A stretch of 64,000 nt of DNA, taken from assembly GCA_043228905.1 (NCBI GenBank), contig JBHGNT010000017.1:4712001-4776000 (forward strand), written 5' to 3'. A program made the translations under genes and the position numbers. Origin of the DNA: Azolla caroliniana. Taxonomy: Eukaryota; Polypodiophyta. Each line of letters opens with the position of its first letter. The first letter of the stretch is position 1. Shown piece after piece: positions 11,856 through 23,793 of this stretch. Below the pieces are notes generated by a model. It ran no database searches. It had not been told where the DNA came from and saw nothing but the letters and a program-made list of their open reading frames with translations.

Positions 11856-11868
11856 TCCGCCCCCACCT
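11856..11868 (-). other. polypurine tract of gypsy A
   Basis: On the minus strand AGGTGGGGGCGGA directly before the 3' LTR; identical to gypsy B (53830-53842). Confidence 0.75.
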
Positions 11869-11872
11869 AACC

Positions 11873-11892
11873 GCGCATCCACCGGTATGCGC
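11873..11892 (-). other. hairpin next to polypurine tract, gypsy A
   Basis: GCGCAT and ATGCGC arms with loop ACCGGTGG on the minus strand; same as gypsy B apart from one loop base. Confidence 0.55.
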
Positions 11893-11930
11893 CAAAATTG
11901 GGCTCTTGCTGGAGAAAACCGGTCCATGCT

Positions 11931-14900
11931 TTACTCCTCGTCTTTCGGTTCATCATCCGCCTCGGACCGCCCGTCGTCGCAGTCCATGCTTTCCAGATCC
12001 GGCTCGCACTCGTGTTGTTTCTTAAACGCTTTGACCCTCTTCCCCGCTACCGGTATTGCCATCCTCGTACCGTCGAGCTCCGCAAGATGGTAGGTCCTGT
12101 TGTCGTTGGCGCCTGTCACCATGTAAGGCCCGAACCACCTCCTTGCAAACTTCCGCGTTGCCCTGTGCTGGTTGTCGAGGCTGCTGTCATACACTAGGAC
12201 CCAGTCGCCTTCCTCGATTTTCTTCGGTCGCAATCGGTGAGTCCGGTCAAACCGCCCTTTGTTCTTCAACCTTGCCAACCGAAGCTTCTTCGCGGCTCGT
12301 TCCACGTCCTCCGACCTTCGCTCGAGCTGTCGAATCCATGCCGCTAGCAGCTCCTCCTGGCTCATCTCATCTCTCCAGTCCATCGTGGCCCATGAGGAGA
12401 TGGTTCGCTCAGTCGGCATGATCGGCCTCTGCCCGTACATAAGCTCTGCCGGCATGAACCCAGTTATCAAATTGTGCGTAGTTCGGTCCGCCCACAAGGC
12501 ATAAGGTAGCAGTCGCGGCTAGTTCCCGACTTGGCCTTCGCACGCCCGTACTAGCGCTTTGACGATCGGCCCGTGTCTGCGCTCCACCTTCCCGTTAGCC
12601 TCCGAATTGTACGCTGTGGTGAGCGAGAGTTTGACCCCTAGTCGGTCAAACAACTCTTCAGCCTCTTGCGCGTCCAACTCTCCGCGGTCAACCACGATCC
12701 TCCCAACGCACCCGTACCGACACACTACCTCTTCGATCAGGGACCGGCATAACGCCGCGGTTGTCTTGTTCTGCAGTGCCCGGCCTTCCACCTGGTTCGT
12801 TAAGTCTTCCCACGCAAGCACCAGGTATCGCATCTGTCCTACTCCCATCGACATCGTCACCAAGTCCACCATCCACTTGAAATGGACGGTCGGAGGGTAG
12901 GTCGGGTGAAGCTCGTCCCAGTGTCGGACTATGGAGTGCATCTGACAGCTTTCGCAAGTCGTCACGAACCGATGTACGTCCCGGTACAGTCCTGGCCACC
13001 ATTTCTTCCCCTTTAGCTTCTCGAACGTGGCCCACGTTCGGCGGTGTCCGGCCTAGGGACTCTCGTGGTAGGCCTCCAGCAACTCCTCCTGTTCTTCCTT
13101 CTTCGCCACCACTCGGAGCGGGATGTCATCCCTCTTCTTCGGGGGCTTCCATATGTACCTGTCCCGAAGGAAGAATCGGTACGCTTTCTTCCGGATCCGG
13201 TTGGTCTCTTCCTTTGTCCACGCCGCGTCCGGTGTCATTGTTTTCAAGAGCCCGCCGATTTGGAGCCACTCCCCACCATACTTGCTCTCGTTGAATTCGT
13301 TAAGCACCGGAGTGCTCCCCTTTCTGGTTGTCACGTATGCCACCTCGAAGAAATCTACGCCAACTTCCTCATCCTCGTTTTCGAACCTCGCCCTTGAGAG
13401 CATGTCGGCCATGGCATTGTCTTTTTCGGAAATGTGTCGTATCTCCGGATTCAGGGACTTGATGTACGCTATCCAGCTAAGCATTGCCAGGTCTGGCGTC
13501 ACTCATCCGGAAACCATGCCGAGAATCGGCAGGCAGTCCGTCTCGATCATTACCTCTGTCCCGATCAGGTAGTCTTTATCGACTTTCACCGCCGAAACGA
13601 TACCCCAGAGTTCACGTTTAACCTGGGCGTATCCTCGCTGTAGCTCACTGAGGACCTTCGCGCCGAACGGGATGGGGAACCTCGTGCCAACGTCATCCTC
13701 TTGTTGATCACCCATCCGATCCCGGTCGGACTCCTGTCTACGGTTACGTAAATCGGAGTGTCTTTGCCGTAGACAGCCTTTCGAAGCGTCGGTGTCATGG
13801 CAAGTGATTCCTTCATCTTTCAGACTGACTCCGTATGCTCGTCTCCCCACTCGAATTTACGCCCTTTCTTCAGCAACCCATACAACGGCTCCGTGACGTG
13901 GGCATAATGCGGGATCCAGATATGGTAGAACGCGCATGCTCCCAAGAATCTCTGAACCTCCGTAACCGAATTGCAGTTATGTTTCATTGCGGAGATGGCT
14001 TCCACCTTGGCCGGAGACGGTTTTCGACCGTATGGTCCGCATAGGTGCCCGACGACCATGATCTCTGATTGCCCGAAGGCCGATTTTTCCCCGGAGAAGG
14101 TGACCCTCGCGCCTTCTAGTCTCTGCAACACCTTCTCGCAGTCATTGATGTGAGTCGCCACGAAATTCCGACATCCGTCCGGTCCGATTATTTCGTCCTT
14201 TTCCTCCACCGGGCATCCCCTGATCGGGATGTCGTCTAAGAATGGCATGGTGATGTTCGGGATACAATCCCTGAGCACTTTGTTCATCGCGTTCACCATG
14301 TGAGCCACCGAGTTCGTCCCTCCTTGTGGTAGGGTACGCATCCGCACTAGGCTGAGAGGAGTCTGCATCGTCGTAATGTCTCTGCTCTCCACGGCTAGTT
14401 GGAACTGATCGTACCCCGAGTACAGATCACCGACAGAGTAAATCGACCTTCCGGCGAAGGCCTCCGCGAACTCGTCTATGGTCGGTCTGATCCCTATGTT
14501 TCGAATGGTCACCTTGTTGGCCGGTTGCAGGTCCTAAATGAAGCGCAACGTGTCGTTCTTCTTCGGCACCGTAAATCACCGATTCGAATACGGGGCACTC
14601 GACGGTTCAAGGATGCCCATCTCCACCTTTTGCTTCAGAAGCTCCATCAACTTCGGGATGTGAGCTCTCGGCATCGGAATTTGTTTGAGATTCCACGGTA
14701 CATGCAGTACCGTGAAGATCACCATCGGTTCGACGATCGTCGGGTCCATGCACCCGATCTCCCCCGGCGAGAACGCAAAGGCTTTCCCATGTCTTCCGAG
14801 CATTCTCCGAAACCTGTTCTCCTCCACCGGCAATAGAAAGCCACCCCCACCTACCTTGAGCTCCCGTAGCTTTATGTCGGTGAACTGGTGCCCTATGCCA

Positions 14901-15390
14901 GCCGGATTCCGTAAACTTGGGTCCGACGCGACCCCTTTTATCCGCTCATCGCTGCCCTCCGGCAAAGGTGCCGCTATTGGCCTCACCTTCCGGTCCACAG
15001 GCTTGTACTTCGTGTCCACCCGGGCCGTCCGATCCGACTTGAGCCCGTTACAAAAGTCGGCGATGACTTCGTACATCCCTTCCGAACATACCGGAATCGT
15101 CCGGTCCTCTTTAAGGCCTCCTCCGACCACCTCTCGTAACTGTCCCAAGGTGTCGTCGAAAGAGACCGCCTCCACGGCTCTGTTGATTTCCTCTCCAGGG
15201 CCGAGGACTCTGCATGCTCAAAGTCGCTCCTCCGCCCTCTTCTTCTCCCGCCAACGACGCCGACAATTGTACAACTCCCGCTGTCGGAGAACCAAAATTT
15301 CCTACTGATGGTACAAGTCTTCTTCCCTATTGTACATTTGTGGGGTTTTCCCGGGGTGTCCGGACTATTACGGCCCCATGCCTTGATAGC
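11931..15390 (-). pseudogene. pol (RT-RNaseH-integrase) relic of gypsy A
   Basis: Minus-strand pol closely matching gypsy B pol but broken into at least five frames. Blocks in reading order: a linker (14576-15175), RT (13820-14512) with SVGDLYSGYDQFQLAVESRD and the catalytic PFLDDIP, RNase H (13053-13850), the zinc-binding and core integrase (12519-13080) and the integrase C-terminus (11931-12497) with GDWVLVYDSSLDNQH and ELDGTRMAIP. A CAG-to-TAG stop in the RT block FIQDLQ is visible at about 14534-14536. Aligned with gypsy B, most disruptions look like point changes and small indels. Confidence 0.88.
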
Positions 15391-15406
15391 CCTCTCTAAA
15401 AATCCC
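15391..15406 (-). promoter_or_regulatory. candidate -1 frameshift site, diverged copy
   Basis: Minus strand GGGATTTTTAGAGAGG at the gag/pol boundary, the counterpart of the gypsy B site at 50285-50297. The T5 run and the TAG are kept in this older copy. Confidence 0.4.
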
Positions 15407-17479
15407 CTCGGGTTTCGCCACTTAGGGTCTCGCGGTTACGCTCATGGTTTGGTCGCACCGTCAGGAACTGGACCGAGTGACGCCCGTCCTGGCTCTTGAC
15501 TCTTGCATAGGCTAAACCGTTGTCCAACACCTTGGTCTCCATCCGTGCTGCCGTGATGTATGGTTCTCCTAGAATAACCGGATGTGAGGACGTCTCCTAC
15601 ACAAAGAAGTGTTGGTCGATCTCGACATCGCCGATTTTCACCTGTACGTTCGGGCAGGCTCCATGTAGTTCTTCCGTGGCGCACGTCGTTGCCCGTATTT
15701 TCCAGTCGTGTTTGGTGTTGATCGGCCATTTCCCCTTTCGACCAACGCCACCACCAGCTCCTGGACATCCCCGATCTTAATAGGGGTCTCTGTGGTCGCT
15801 CTTGCCCAATGTGGCCTCGAATAGTGGCTCTCCGCCAACTCGTCTTCTAGCGCCATGTCCTCTATGTGCGTCGTTTGCACTTCCACCGGCTTCTCCGGCT
15901 CTGGCTCTGTCGACAGCCTCTTCCTCTTCACCAAGTCTACGATGGAGTCGTGGAACTCCTTCTTCGCGATCCCGAGCACTTCCCTCAGTGACAACTCCAC
16001 TTTGTTGTTGAGGATACGTTCCTCTAGGACCTTTCGCAGGTCCGTGGTCCTTTCGATTTCCGTGCTCAACCAGTACCCGGCCTTCTTGGCTTTATCCGGT
16101 GCGCCGGTCGCACCGGCCTCATTCTACCTTTGACCGAATCGGGTCTCGTACCATTGCGAGGGCCCTGCCCTCCGGTTTTACCTACTCGCTTGTCTTCCAC
16201 CAGAGCCTCGTAGTTCTAGCATGTGGCTTCAACGAAGCCCGTCTTCTCTTCGACCGGCTCACTCCACCCGATTACCTCCCGGACCCGTTTTTCTACGCGG
16301 TCCGCTTCTTCTTTCCTTAGTCGTGCGCTGGCAAGGCCTTCCAGCATCAGGGGCCGGAATCCAGTTTCGTTCGTCTTTCGAGCCTCGCCACCTCCGACCC
16401 GGATCCCAGCCGACACCGAGTAGTGGACAGTCTCCGCGTGGCGAGCCGCTGCTTCTTCCATCAACCGTTTCATACCCCCTCGTCCGACATTCAGGTCCAG
16501 GGCCCTTCGGGTCTCGCTAGTGTGCACCTAACCATTCCATAGGTACACCACGTTGGCCCTCATTTCCTCGGCGAAGTCCCCGCAGTCCTTCCGGACGTGG
16601 CCGACCGCGTCGCACCACAAACACTGGTTTCCAGCCAGAGGCCTTCGGTCACGGGCATGTTCGCCGCCGTCCCTCCGTGCCTATGCAATTTGGAGGTCCT
16701 TTACCATCCTAGTCAGCTCCTCTAGAGCTGCTCCTCCAGACGAGCCTTTGACCATGCCGATCAAAGTTGATCCGGTCTCGAGCCAGTCTCGGGTCTCTTC
16801 CCTTCGCGCTGGCGGGGTTGGCTCGAGTTTCCTTGCTGCTACAAACCCCGCCCCTTGTTGATCCTTTATCGACCCACTCTCGTCATTTGTCGAAACGGCC
16901 ACAGACTCTCTTCACCGCAGCCCAGTCGGTCGTTAGCCCGTCATCAATCTCTAGTAGGAGACCCACTTACTCCCGGTCCCTCGCATCCACCGACTTAACG
17001 AACAGCAGGACGCGACTTGTGTCTAGTACGGTCCGGTCGAGCGCCGAAAGATGCGCGAAGCGTTCTTCAAACTTCCAGAGGAGCACCGACGCGTTCCTCC
17101 CCTTTTCGGGGGTCTCTACCCATTCCATGAAGTCCCGTTTCGAGAGCCGAAGCGCGTCATCAAGCCCGTATTTTTCGAGGAGCCGACCTTCAAACTCTTC
17201 CCAGGTCTGGTTCTCAGCCCGTACCTCGAGCACCTCCGCATGGATGCCCGGAATCGCCACCTGAGGGAATCCGGTCAGTCGCCTTTCTTCCGGAATGTCT
17301 CTCATTACCATCTCGGCCCGGTAGGCCTCCAAATAGCTCGTGGCGTCCTTCCCACCGAACCGGCCTATCGTGCCGACAACCGCTTCAATAGCCCTATCGA
17401 GGGCACCTGCGCCTTCACGCGCACTCACTATCCAATCCACAGCTGAAGCCATGACTTCCGCGAGATCCGACCCCCTCAT
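15407..17479 (-). pseudogene. gag-protease relic of gypsy A
   Basis: Starts ATG AGG GGG TCG (17479), as in gypsy B. The N-terminal capsid-like part (16967-17479) is open, with TWEEFEGRLLEKYGLDDALR. Further pieces follow: zinc-knuckle region near 16610, GGMKRLMEEAAARHAETVHYS (about 16440), and the protease-proximal block SLREVLGIAKKEFHDSIVDL (about 15960). The protease active site is lost: relative to gypsy B, the frame jumps from ALV to the KGKWPINT region, a deletion of roughly 45 bp near 15735. Dead. Confidence 0.85.
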
Positions 17480-17501
17480 CTTTCTATTCCTCTACCGCCT
17501 G

Positions 17502-17523
17502 TTTACGTCGGGTTCACCAAATA
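17502..17523 (-). promoter_or_regulatory. primer-site-like sequence of gypsy A
   Basis: Minus strand TTTGGTGAACCCGACGT follows the 5' LTR after two to three bases; the same 17 bases follow the gypsy B 5' LTR. The tRNA it would pair with is not identified. Confidence 0.55.
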
Positions 17524-18640
17524 TGTCGCGTTGTTACGCGCGTGCGTGGAGAACGAGGCAGGACCACGAGGGTCTTGGACCGAGAGATAGCAGAGAAGGA
17601 GGAGAACGGAAAGGCAACGGACGCGCTTGCACACACACAGACACAAGAGCACACAGGAATCACAGTCCAACAACACAGCAAAGCGAGATGATTAGAAGTC
17701 CGAGTATATGAACACGTATGTATATAAATATATATATATATATATATATCGAGACGGTTACAACTAACAGGCCGGCAAGGCGAACACCGACGCTTGTTCA
17801 CTCACACACAGAAGAGCGAGATGGAGACACTACCGGAAGCTCACGGGTGTTCCACAGAGCGGAGTCAGCCTCCTGAAAACCTACGCAAAAATGGCTATGG
17901 AGAGTGGCAGAGGAGAAGGGCTCGGTCCCAGCCCGACAACACTTCCTCCTCTCTAATGCGCGATACCTTTTCCATTCCTCTCCCTCTCTTTTATAGCCCA
18001 AGGAGGGAGGCCGTTATTATCCGTTACATCATATTAATTCTCTGTCCTTTCGGACAGAGATACACCTCGATTCTCTCCCTATTGAATGCGTGTTGCCTAG
18101 GATTTTACCTCAGTCGACTTGTACCTACCTACTTACTATACAACGAAAAGTGTGCTCACGTTGTCGCGAAGTTTCGCGCGTGCATGTAGAAGGGCGGGAC
18201 CACATGGGTCTTGGACTAGGGAGTGACGGAGCGTAGGAAGTCGTGGTTACCTTTTCCAGGACGCCAGAAATGACCGGAAAGGAGGGAGAGAAGAACACGC
18301 ATGCACTCCTGGCCGACACACGCACGCACGCACACAGTGCCGACCCCACTCACGCTTATGTACAGAAACAGAAGTAAGGAAACACTAAAACACCCACGCA
18401 AACACAAAAAATGCAAAATCTTCCATAGGTATATTTACAAGAAGCAAGATACAATAGTCGTCTACTACCAAGCCGCCGGTCAGGGAGCTCACGGGCTCGT
18501 CGCGCCGAGCAGGGTCTTGCACAGCCGACAGGGAAGATACAGAACCTGTAGGTATCAAGCTAGACTCACAGAGTGATGAAGAAGAAGCAGAGGAGGAGAA
18601 GAAGAAGAAACACTAAAACAAGAGAGAAAGAGGAAGAGAG

Positions 18641-18922
18641 TGTTGGGTATGTGAGGAAGAGTGGGAAACACACAAGAAGCTCAAAGAAAGAAGCACTCAC
18701 ACAAGGAAGGCAATGGCTGGAATAGCTCTCTATTGATGAATGTTCCTAAAAAAATAATAGCTGAAATATATATCCCTAAGTACTAAGTACCACCACATAT
18801 GAGTGACTCATGTATGTGGTAACATGGGGAAAAAACCTCTAGCCAGCACTAGAGTAAAAAGTGCCCATGTATAGGGAAAATGGTTCACATCAAAGCTACT
18901 AGAGGAACACGCAAGTGTAACA
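18641..18922 (-). repeat. 3' LTR of copia H
   Basis: 282 bp; plus-strand ends TGTTGGGTATG and GTGTAACA. Paired with 23512-23793. Confidence 0.95.
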
Positions 18923-18933
18923 AACCCCCCTGG
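18923..18933 (-). other. polypurine tract of copia H
   Basis: Minus strand CCAGGGGGGTT directly before the 3' LTR; primes plus-strand DNA synthesis. Confidence 0.8.
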
Positions 18934-18968
18934 AGCGAATGATGTGAACATGTACAAGGAGTGATAGA

Positions 18969-21900
18969 TCAGCCCCCACAAGGCAATAAGCCTAAAGCTT
19001 TGCGAAAAGCTTCAAACTTTTCTCGTGGAAGAGCTTTGGTGAATATGTCTGCCACGTTATCTTGTGTAGGCACATATACCAAATCAATATCTCCTGCATG
19101 AAAGCGCTCTCTCACATAGTGATAATGCACCTCAATGTGTTTGGTCCGTGCATGAAGTACAGGATTTCGTGCAACAGCCAATGCACTCTGACTATCTGTG
19201 AGAATACGTGTAGCAACTTCAATCTCCATGCAAAGATCCATCAAAAGGCGTCTTAGCCATATACACTCCACTGTAGCTGTGAAAACTGCCCTGTACTCAG
19301 CTTCACAACTTGATGTCGCCACTGTAGGTTGCTTTTTACTCAACCAAGATATACATGAGTTTCCAAAGAAAAAGCAATTACCACTAGTGGACACGCGAGT
19401 ATCATAACAACCAGCCCAATCACTATCTGTAAAAGCATGCAAGCATGGCTGAGTATCTCTGCCATAAAAGAGACCCAAGCTCAAAGTGCCTCTAAGATAT
19501 CTGAACACACGTTTCACTGCTTGCCAATGCTTAGTGCCAGGGCTATGCATGAATCGACTCAATTGGGAGACTGCATACTGTATATCCGGCCTTGTATTGC
19601 ATGCATATATAAGACATCCCACAGCTTGTTGATAAAGAGAAGTATCAAACGCATCACTAGAATCCTCAACAGAGAACCTAAATCCTGTCTCCACAGGTGT
19701 ATAAACCGGCTTGCAATCCTCAAAGTCAAAACGCTGAAGTAGTTTTTCAACATACTTTCCTTGATGCATAAACATTCCCCCCTCAACGGATACAAACTGG
19801 ATGCCAAGATAGTAGCTCAAAAGACCAAGATAAGTGACTTCAAAAGTATGCTGCAAATCAGCCATAAGAAAATCGAGTTTTGCATCACATGACCCAGTCA
19901 AGAGTATGTCATCAACATAAAGAACGAGCACTAGAAGATCAGCCCCATCTTTGCGTACATAAAGTGTGCTTTCAATCGGACTACATGTGAAGCCAAGAGA
20001 AATCAAGTGCTTATGGATTTTTTCATACCATGCACGCGGAGCTTGCTTGAGACCATACAAGGCCTTATGCAAGCGACAAACCATATGCTCTTTCTCTTTC
20101 GTAGCAAATCCAGGAGGTTGCTTCACATAAACCTCTTCTTGCAAATCACCATTTAAAAAGGCTGTTTTTATGTCCAATTGATGCATTTTCCAACCTCTTT
20201 GGGCAGCCAATGCAACCACGGTACGAATGGTAGTCATGCGTGAAGTAGGTGCAAAAGTTTCCTCATAATCAATGCCATATTGTTGGGCATATCCTTTGGC
20301 AACCAATCTAGCTTTGTAGCGATCAATACTACCATCGGGCTTTCGTTTAATCTTGTAAACCCACCTAGTACCAATCACATTCTTTCCTTTTGGCAATTCA
20401 CATAACTCCCAAGTACCATTTTTATGAATGGAATCCATTTCTGATTGCATAGCACTCATCCAATGTGGATCATCACATGCATCTTCAAAAGTAAGTGGCT
20501 CCTCATTACATGCTATTGCAACAATAGAATAATCCACAAAATTACCTGATGCATGGCGAGAGCTTGATCTTGTTTTACCAAGTAAGGGTGCACTCAATTT
20601 GCTATCTTGCAAAGTTTGTTTCAGCCACCTCGGCATAGTTTGTGACCTCTCGATAGCCATACGTTCATTATGTAATACATCTTCAATATGTACATCATGC
20701 GTGGGCTGAATTTCATGCTCATTTTCAGCCACATTTGGTTGGACATTTCGTGCATTTTCAACACTTATTTGCTGGAAATTTTTATCCCTTTGAGACTCAC
20801 TTGGCTGGTCTACATGTCCATGGTCAAGCGCAGCACTTTGGAACAAAGGCATGAGTGTATCAAACACATCTTGTGAGCTAACTGTTGGTTGTTTTTTGCA
20901 TTCAAGAAAAGGGAAAGCTGAATTTTCAGCAAATACCACATCTCGACTCACAATAATTGTGTCCGTCAATGGATGATACAAACGATATCCCTTACTTTCC
21001 GCACTATAACCAACAAATATGCATTTCTTTGCCTTGTCATCAAGTTTGTGACGTTGTTGTGATGGCACAAGAGCATATGCCAAACAACCGAACACACGCA
21101 TATGACTAACCATAGGTTTATGTCCATTCCAAGCCTCATATGGCGTAATGACTCTCAACGCTTTTGTAGGGCAACGATTCAACACATAATTTGCACACAT
21201 AACCGCTTCCATCCAAAACTTGTTAGGAAGATGCTTTCCTTTAACCATACATCGTGCCATCTCTAAGAGTGTTCTATTTTTGCGTTCTGCAACACCATTT
21301 TGTTGAGGTGTATATGGCACCGTACATTGATGTAAAATACCTCTTTCACAAAGAAAAGCATTAAACTCATGTGACATATATTCGCCACCACGATCCGTGC
21401 GTAGAGTCAAGAGCTTATTTGCGGAAAAATTTTCAGCCATAGCTAAAAATGATTTGAAGCAAGAAAAGACTTCATTCTTTGCTTTCATAGGATACACCCA
21501 TGTATGACGAGTAGCATCATCAATGAAGGTAACAAAATATACATGCTTTCCAAAAGATGGAGTCTTTACAGGACCACACACATCACTATGAACAAGTTGT
21601 AATTTTCTTGTAGTGTGTGTATGACTATCTTTTGGAAAAGAAGCACGATGCATTTTTCCAAGAATGCAACCTTCACATGCATGTTTTTCAATGGACTCAA
21701 GTGTAGGCAACCCAATAACCATATCCTTCTTTTGCAAGTGAAGCAAACTATTGAAGTTCAAGTGACCAAAACGAGCATGCCAAAGCTCCATTTCAGCCAT
21801 GGAAGAAGTATGTACAGCCAAGGCATTTAGAGAAGCCCTCTTGTATGTATCTAAACGGTACAAGCCATTGCATAATGTACCGGACATCACGATAACATCA

Positions 21901-23225
21901 CCATTGCTATAATCGTGAACCATGCACTTATCATCAACAAAATGTACATGAAGTCCGGCTTTGGCAATCAAAGGAACCGAAATTAAGTTCTTCTTGATAC
22001 CGGGCACATACAATACATTCTTTAAGATGACAACACCTCCATTTGCAGCCGAAAGCTCAATTTCTCCTACTCCAATGATAGGATAAGAGGCATTGTTTGC
22101 ACACACCACATGTCCACCTTTGGGTGCATCTTTCAAGGATGCAAAAAAACTTTTGCATGAAGTAATGTGCTTTGAAGCACCACTATCAAAGAACCAATCC
22201 GAATCAATCTCACTTACAACCATACATTTAGAGTGCAATGATGCATCATAATGATATGTAACAACACATGCCCAATAATCTTGAGCCATGTTGGCCTCAT
22301 CACTCTTTGCACTTGAAACATTTTCAGAAATGGTCATGCCGGATTCCTTCTTCTTCTCATTGCGCTTAACAAGCTTTCTACATTCTTCAATCGTATGGCC
22401 AACCTTTCGACAATATTTGCATCTTTTCTTCTTTTGCAAATCACCATCATTAGAGGAATAAGTGAAAGAGGGAGGTTGAGGCTTTGGTTTTGAAGAACCA
22501 AAAGCTGAACCATGCTTGCCTTTTCCTTTTTGTGAGATAGCAAGTGCTTGTGTTCCCTCTATCACTCTAGATTGTTCTTCTTGCAAAAGAAGAGACACAA
22601 CCTCATCAAATGCGTACATATCCGTATTCCCTTTTGCAACCAAACGAATAGTAGTAGCAAAGCTTTGAAAAGATTCGGGTAATCCTTTCAACAACGTAGA
22701 GACAACTGATGTATTCGAAATGATCTCATCAATGTTTGCCAATTGCTCTTTCAAATCTTTAATGCGTGTCACATACACATCTACCGACTCATTTTCAGCC
22801 ATATATACATCCTCAAGTTGCTTTCTCAAATATGCAACACGTGCTTCGTTACGCACGGCATACAACGAAGCAAGAGTGTCCCATGCTTGTTTGGACGTAG
22901 AGCATGACCGAATATGTGGAACTATATGACGCTTCACAGAAAGTGCAATCAATGCATGAGCTTGAGCATCTTTTCCATCCCATCTAAGTTGCTCTTGTGT
23001 TGGTGGAGTAGATGAAGTCACTGTGCTCGAAGATGAACCTGTATCTGTGATAGTAGACTGTGAAGTAGTAGGACCGGCGGGGCGTCGATCTACATCTACC
23101 ACTATGTTCCATAGTTGTTTGGCAACAAGAACGTGTTTCATCATGTAGGACCACATTGGATAGTTTGTCCCATCAAGCTTATCTTCAGCTTGAAGCATGC
23201 CAAACAAATCACCATTGTTTGCCAT
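18969..23225 (-). CDS. intact copia gag-pol polyprotein (1418 aa)
   Basis: Single-ORF gag-pol. The first ATG is at 23225 (MANNGDLF); the open frame extends five codons further upstream without an ATG. Positions from that Met: gag with LDGTNYPMWSYMM (about 17-30); zinc knuckle C269-X2-C272-X4-H277-X4-C282; protease D347-S-G-A; integrase H483, H488, C517, C520 and catalytic D548, D611, E647 (D-X35-E); a linker with RSSSRHASGNFVDY (about 886-899); RT with YVDD at 1103-1106; RNase H with D1267, E1308 and D1344; end at 1418. No stops, frameshifts or missing catalytic residues. Length is normal for plant copia. It would reverse-transcribe and integrate its own RNA in virus-like particles. Expression would start from the LTR at 23512-23793. 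Confidence 0.95.
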   Translation of the reverse strand: MANNGDLFGMLQAEDKLDGTNYPMWSYMMKHVLVAKQLWNIVVDVDRRPAGPTTSQSTITDTGSSSSTVTSSTPPTQEQLRWDGKDAQAHALIALSVKRHIVPHIRSCSTSKQAWDTLASLYAVRNEARVAYLRKQLEDVYMAENESVDVYVTRIKDLKEQLANIDEIISNTSVVSTLLKGLPESFQSFATTIRLVAKGNTDMYAFDEVVSLLLQEEQSRVIEGTQALAISQKGKGKHGSAFGSSKPKPQPPSFTYSSNDGDLQKKKRCKYCRKVGHTIEECRKLVKRNEKKKESGMTISENVSSAKSDEANMAQDYWACVVTYHYDASLHSKCMVVSEIDSDWFFDSGASKHITSCKSFFASLKDAPKGGHVVCANNASYPIIGVGEIELSAANGGVVILKNVLYVPGIKKNLISVPLIAKAGLHVHFVDDKCMVHDYSNGDVIVMSGTLCNGLYRLDTYKRASLNALAVHTSSMAEMELWHARFGHLNFNSLLHLQKKDMVIGLPTLESIEKHACEGCILGKMHRASFPKDSHTHTTRKLQLVHSDVCGPVKTPSFGKHVYFVTFIDDATRHTWVYPMKAKNEVFSCFKSFLAMAENFSANKLLTLRTDRGGEYMSHEFNAFLCERGILHQCTVPYTPQQNGVAERKNRTLLEMARCMVKGKHLPNKFWMEAVMCANYVLNRCPTKALRVITPYEAWNGHKPMVSHMRVFGCLAYALVPSQQRHKLDDKAKKCIFVGYSAESKGYRLYHPLTDTIIVSRDVVFAENSAFPFLECKKQPTVSSQDVFDTLMPLFQSAALDHGHVDQPSESQRDKNFQQISVENARNVQPNVAENEHEIQPTHDVHIEDVLHNERMAIERSQTMPRWLKQTLQDSKLSAPLLGKTRSSSRHASGNFVDYSIVAIACNEEPLTFEDACDDPHWMSAMQSEMDSIHKNGTWELCELPKGKNVIGTRWVYKIKRKPDGSIDRYKARLVAKGYAQQYGIDYEETFAPTSRMTTIRTVVALAAQRGWKMHQLDIKTAFLNGDLQEEVYVKQPPGFATKEKEHMVCRLHKALYGLKQAPRAWYEKIHKHLISLGFTCSPIESTLYVRKDGADLLVLVLYVDDILLTGSCDAKLDFLMADLQHTFEVTYLGLLSYYLGIQFVSVEGGMFMHQGKYVEKLLQRFDFEDCKPVYTPVETGFRFSVEDSSDAFDTSLYQQAVGCLIYACNTRPDIQYAVSQLSRFMHSPGTKHWQAVKRVFRYLRGTLSLGLFYGRDTQPCLHAFTDSDWAGCYDTRVSTSGNCFFFGNSCISWLSKKQPTVATSSCEAEYRAVFTATVECIWLRRLLMDLCMEIEVATRILTDSQSALAVARNPVLHARTKHIEVHYHYVRERFHAGDIDLVYVPTQDNVADIFTKALPREKFEAFRKALGLLPCGG

Positions 23226-23497
23226 TTTACCAAAGAACAAGAAAGTGGTAAAATATTACCTCAACAAATCGGAAATGAGTGCTGAAAATGCAGCTCACAA
23301 ACTATCACTCGGATGACGATTTCGACTACACGAACGGCTTCGAAATGGGGGTAAAACAGCAGGGTACCTGCTGAAAATGCGCTCCAAGTGCTGAAATACA
23401 CTTCTCTATATTCGGAAGTTGATTTGCACAATGAAAAGTGTGCGCGCGCCGCGACACCGCGATGCGGACAACCGAAGATGGAGAGGATGAAGAACTT

Positions 23498-23510
23498 GGC
23501 TCTGATACCA
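23498..23510 (-). promoter_or_regulatory. primer binding site of copia H
   Basis: Minus strand TGGTATCAGAGCC, complementary to the 3' end of plant initiator tRNA-Met. Confidence 0.9.
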
Positions 23511-23511
23511 C

Positions 23512-23793
23512 TGTTGGGTATGTGAGGAAGAGTGGGAAACACACAAGAAGCTCAAAGAAAGAAGCACTCACACAAGGAAGGCAATGGCTGGAATAGCTCT
23601 CTATTGATGAATGTTCCTAAAAAAATAATAGTTGAAATATATATCCCTAAGTACTAAGTACCACCACATATGAGTGACTCATGTATGTGGTAACATGGGG
23701 AAAAAACCTCTAGCCAGCACTAGAGTAAAAAGTGCCCATGTATAGGGAAAATGGTTCACATCAAAGCTACTAGAGGAACACGCAAGTGTAACA
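23512..23793 (-). repeat. 5' LTR of copia H
   Basis: 282 bp, one difference from 18641-18922. Acts as promoter for the minus-strand transcript; a TATA-like (A/T)-rich stretch (ATATATATTTC on the plus strand complement) lies in the middle, near 23632-23645. Confidence 0.93.

Larger units (their letters stand above)
18641..23793 (-). mobile_element. complete Ty1/copia element 'copia H' (5153 bp)
   Basis: Structurally complete and coding-intact. LTRs of 282 bp at both ends differ by one base (AGCTG/AGTTG). A 5-bp duplication GAGAG flanks it (18636-18640 and 23794-23798). The initiator-Met primer site lies one base inside the 5' LTR and a purine tract precedes the 3' LTR. One uninterrupted ORF spans the interior. 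It lies inside solo LTR I, itself inside the gypsy A LTR. It is a strong candidate for a recently active, possibly autonomous element. Confidence 0.95.
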
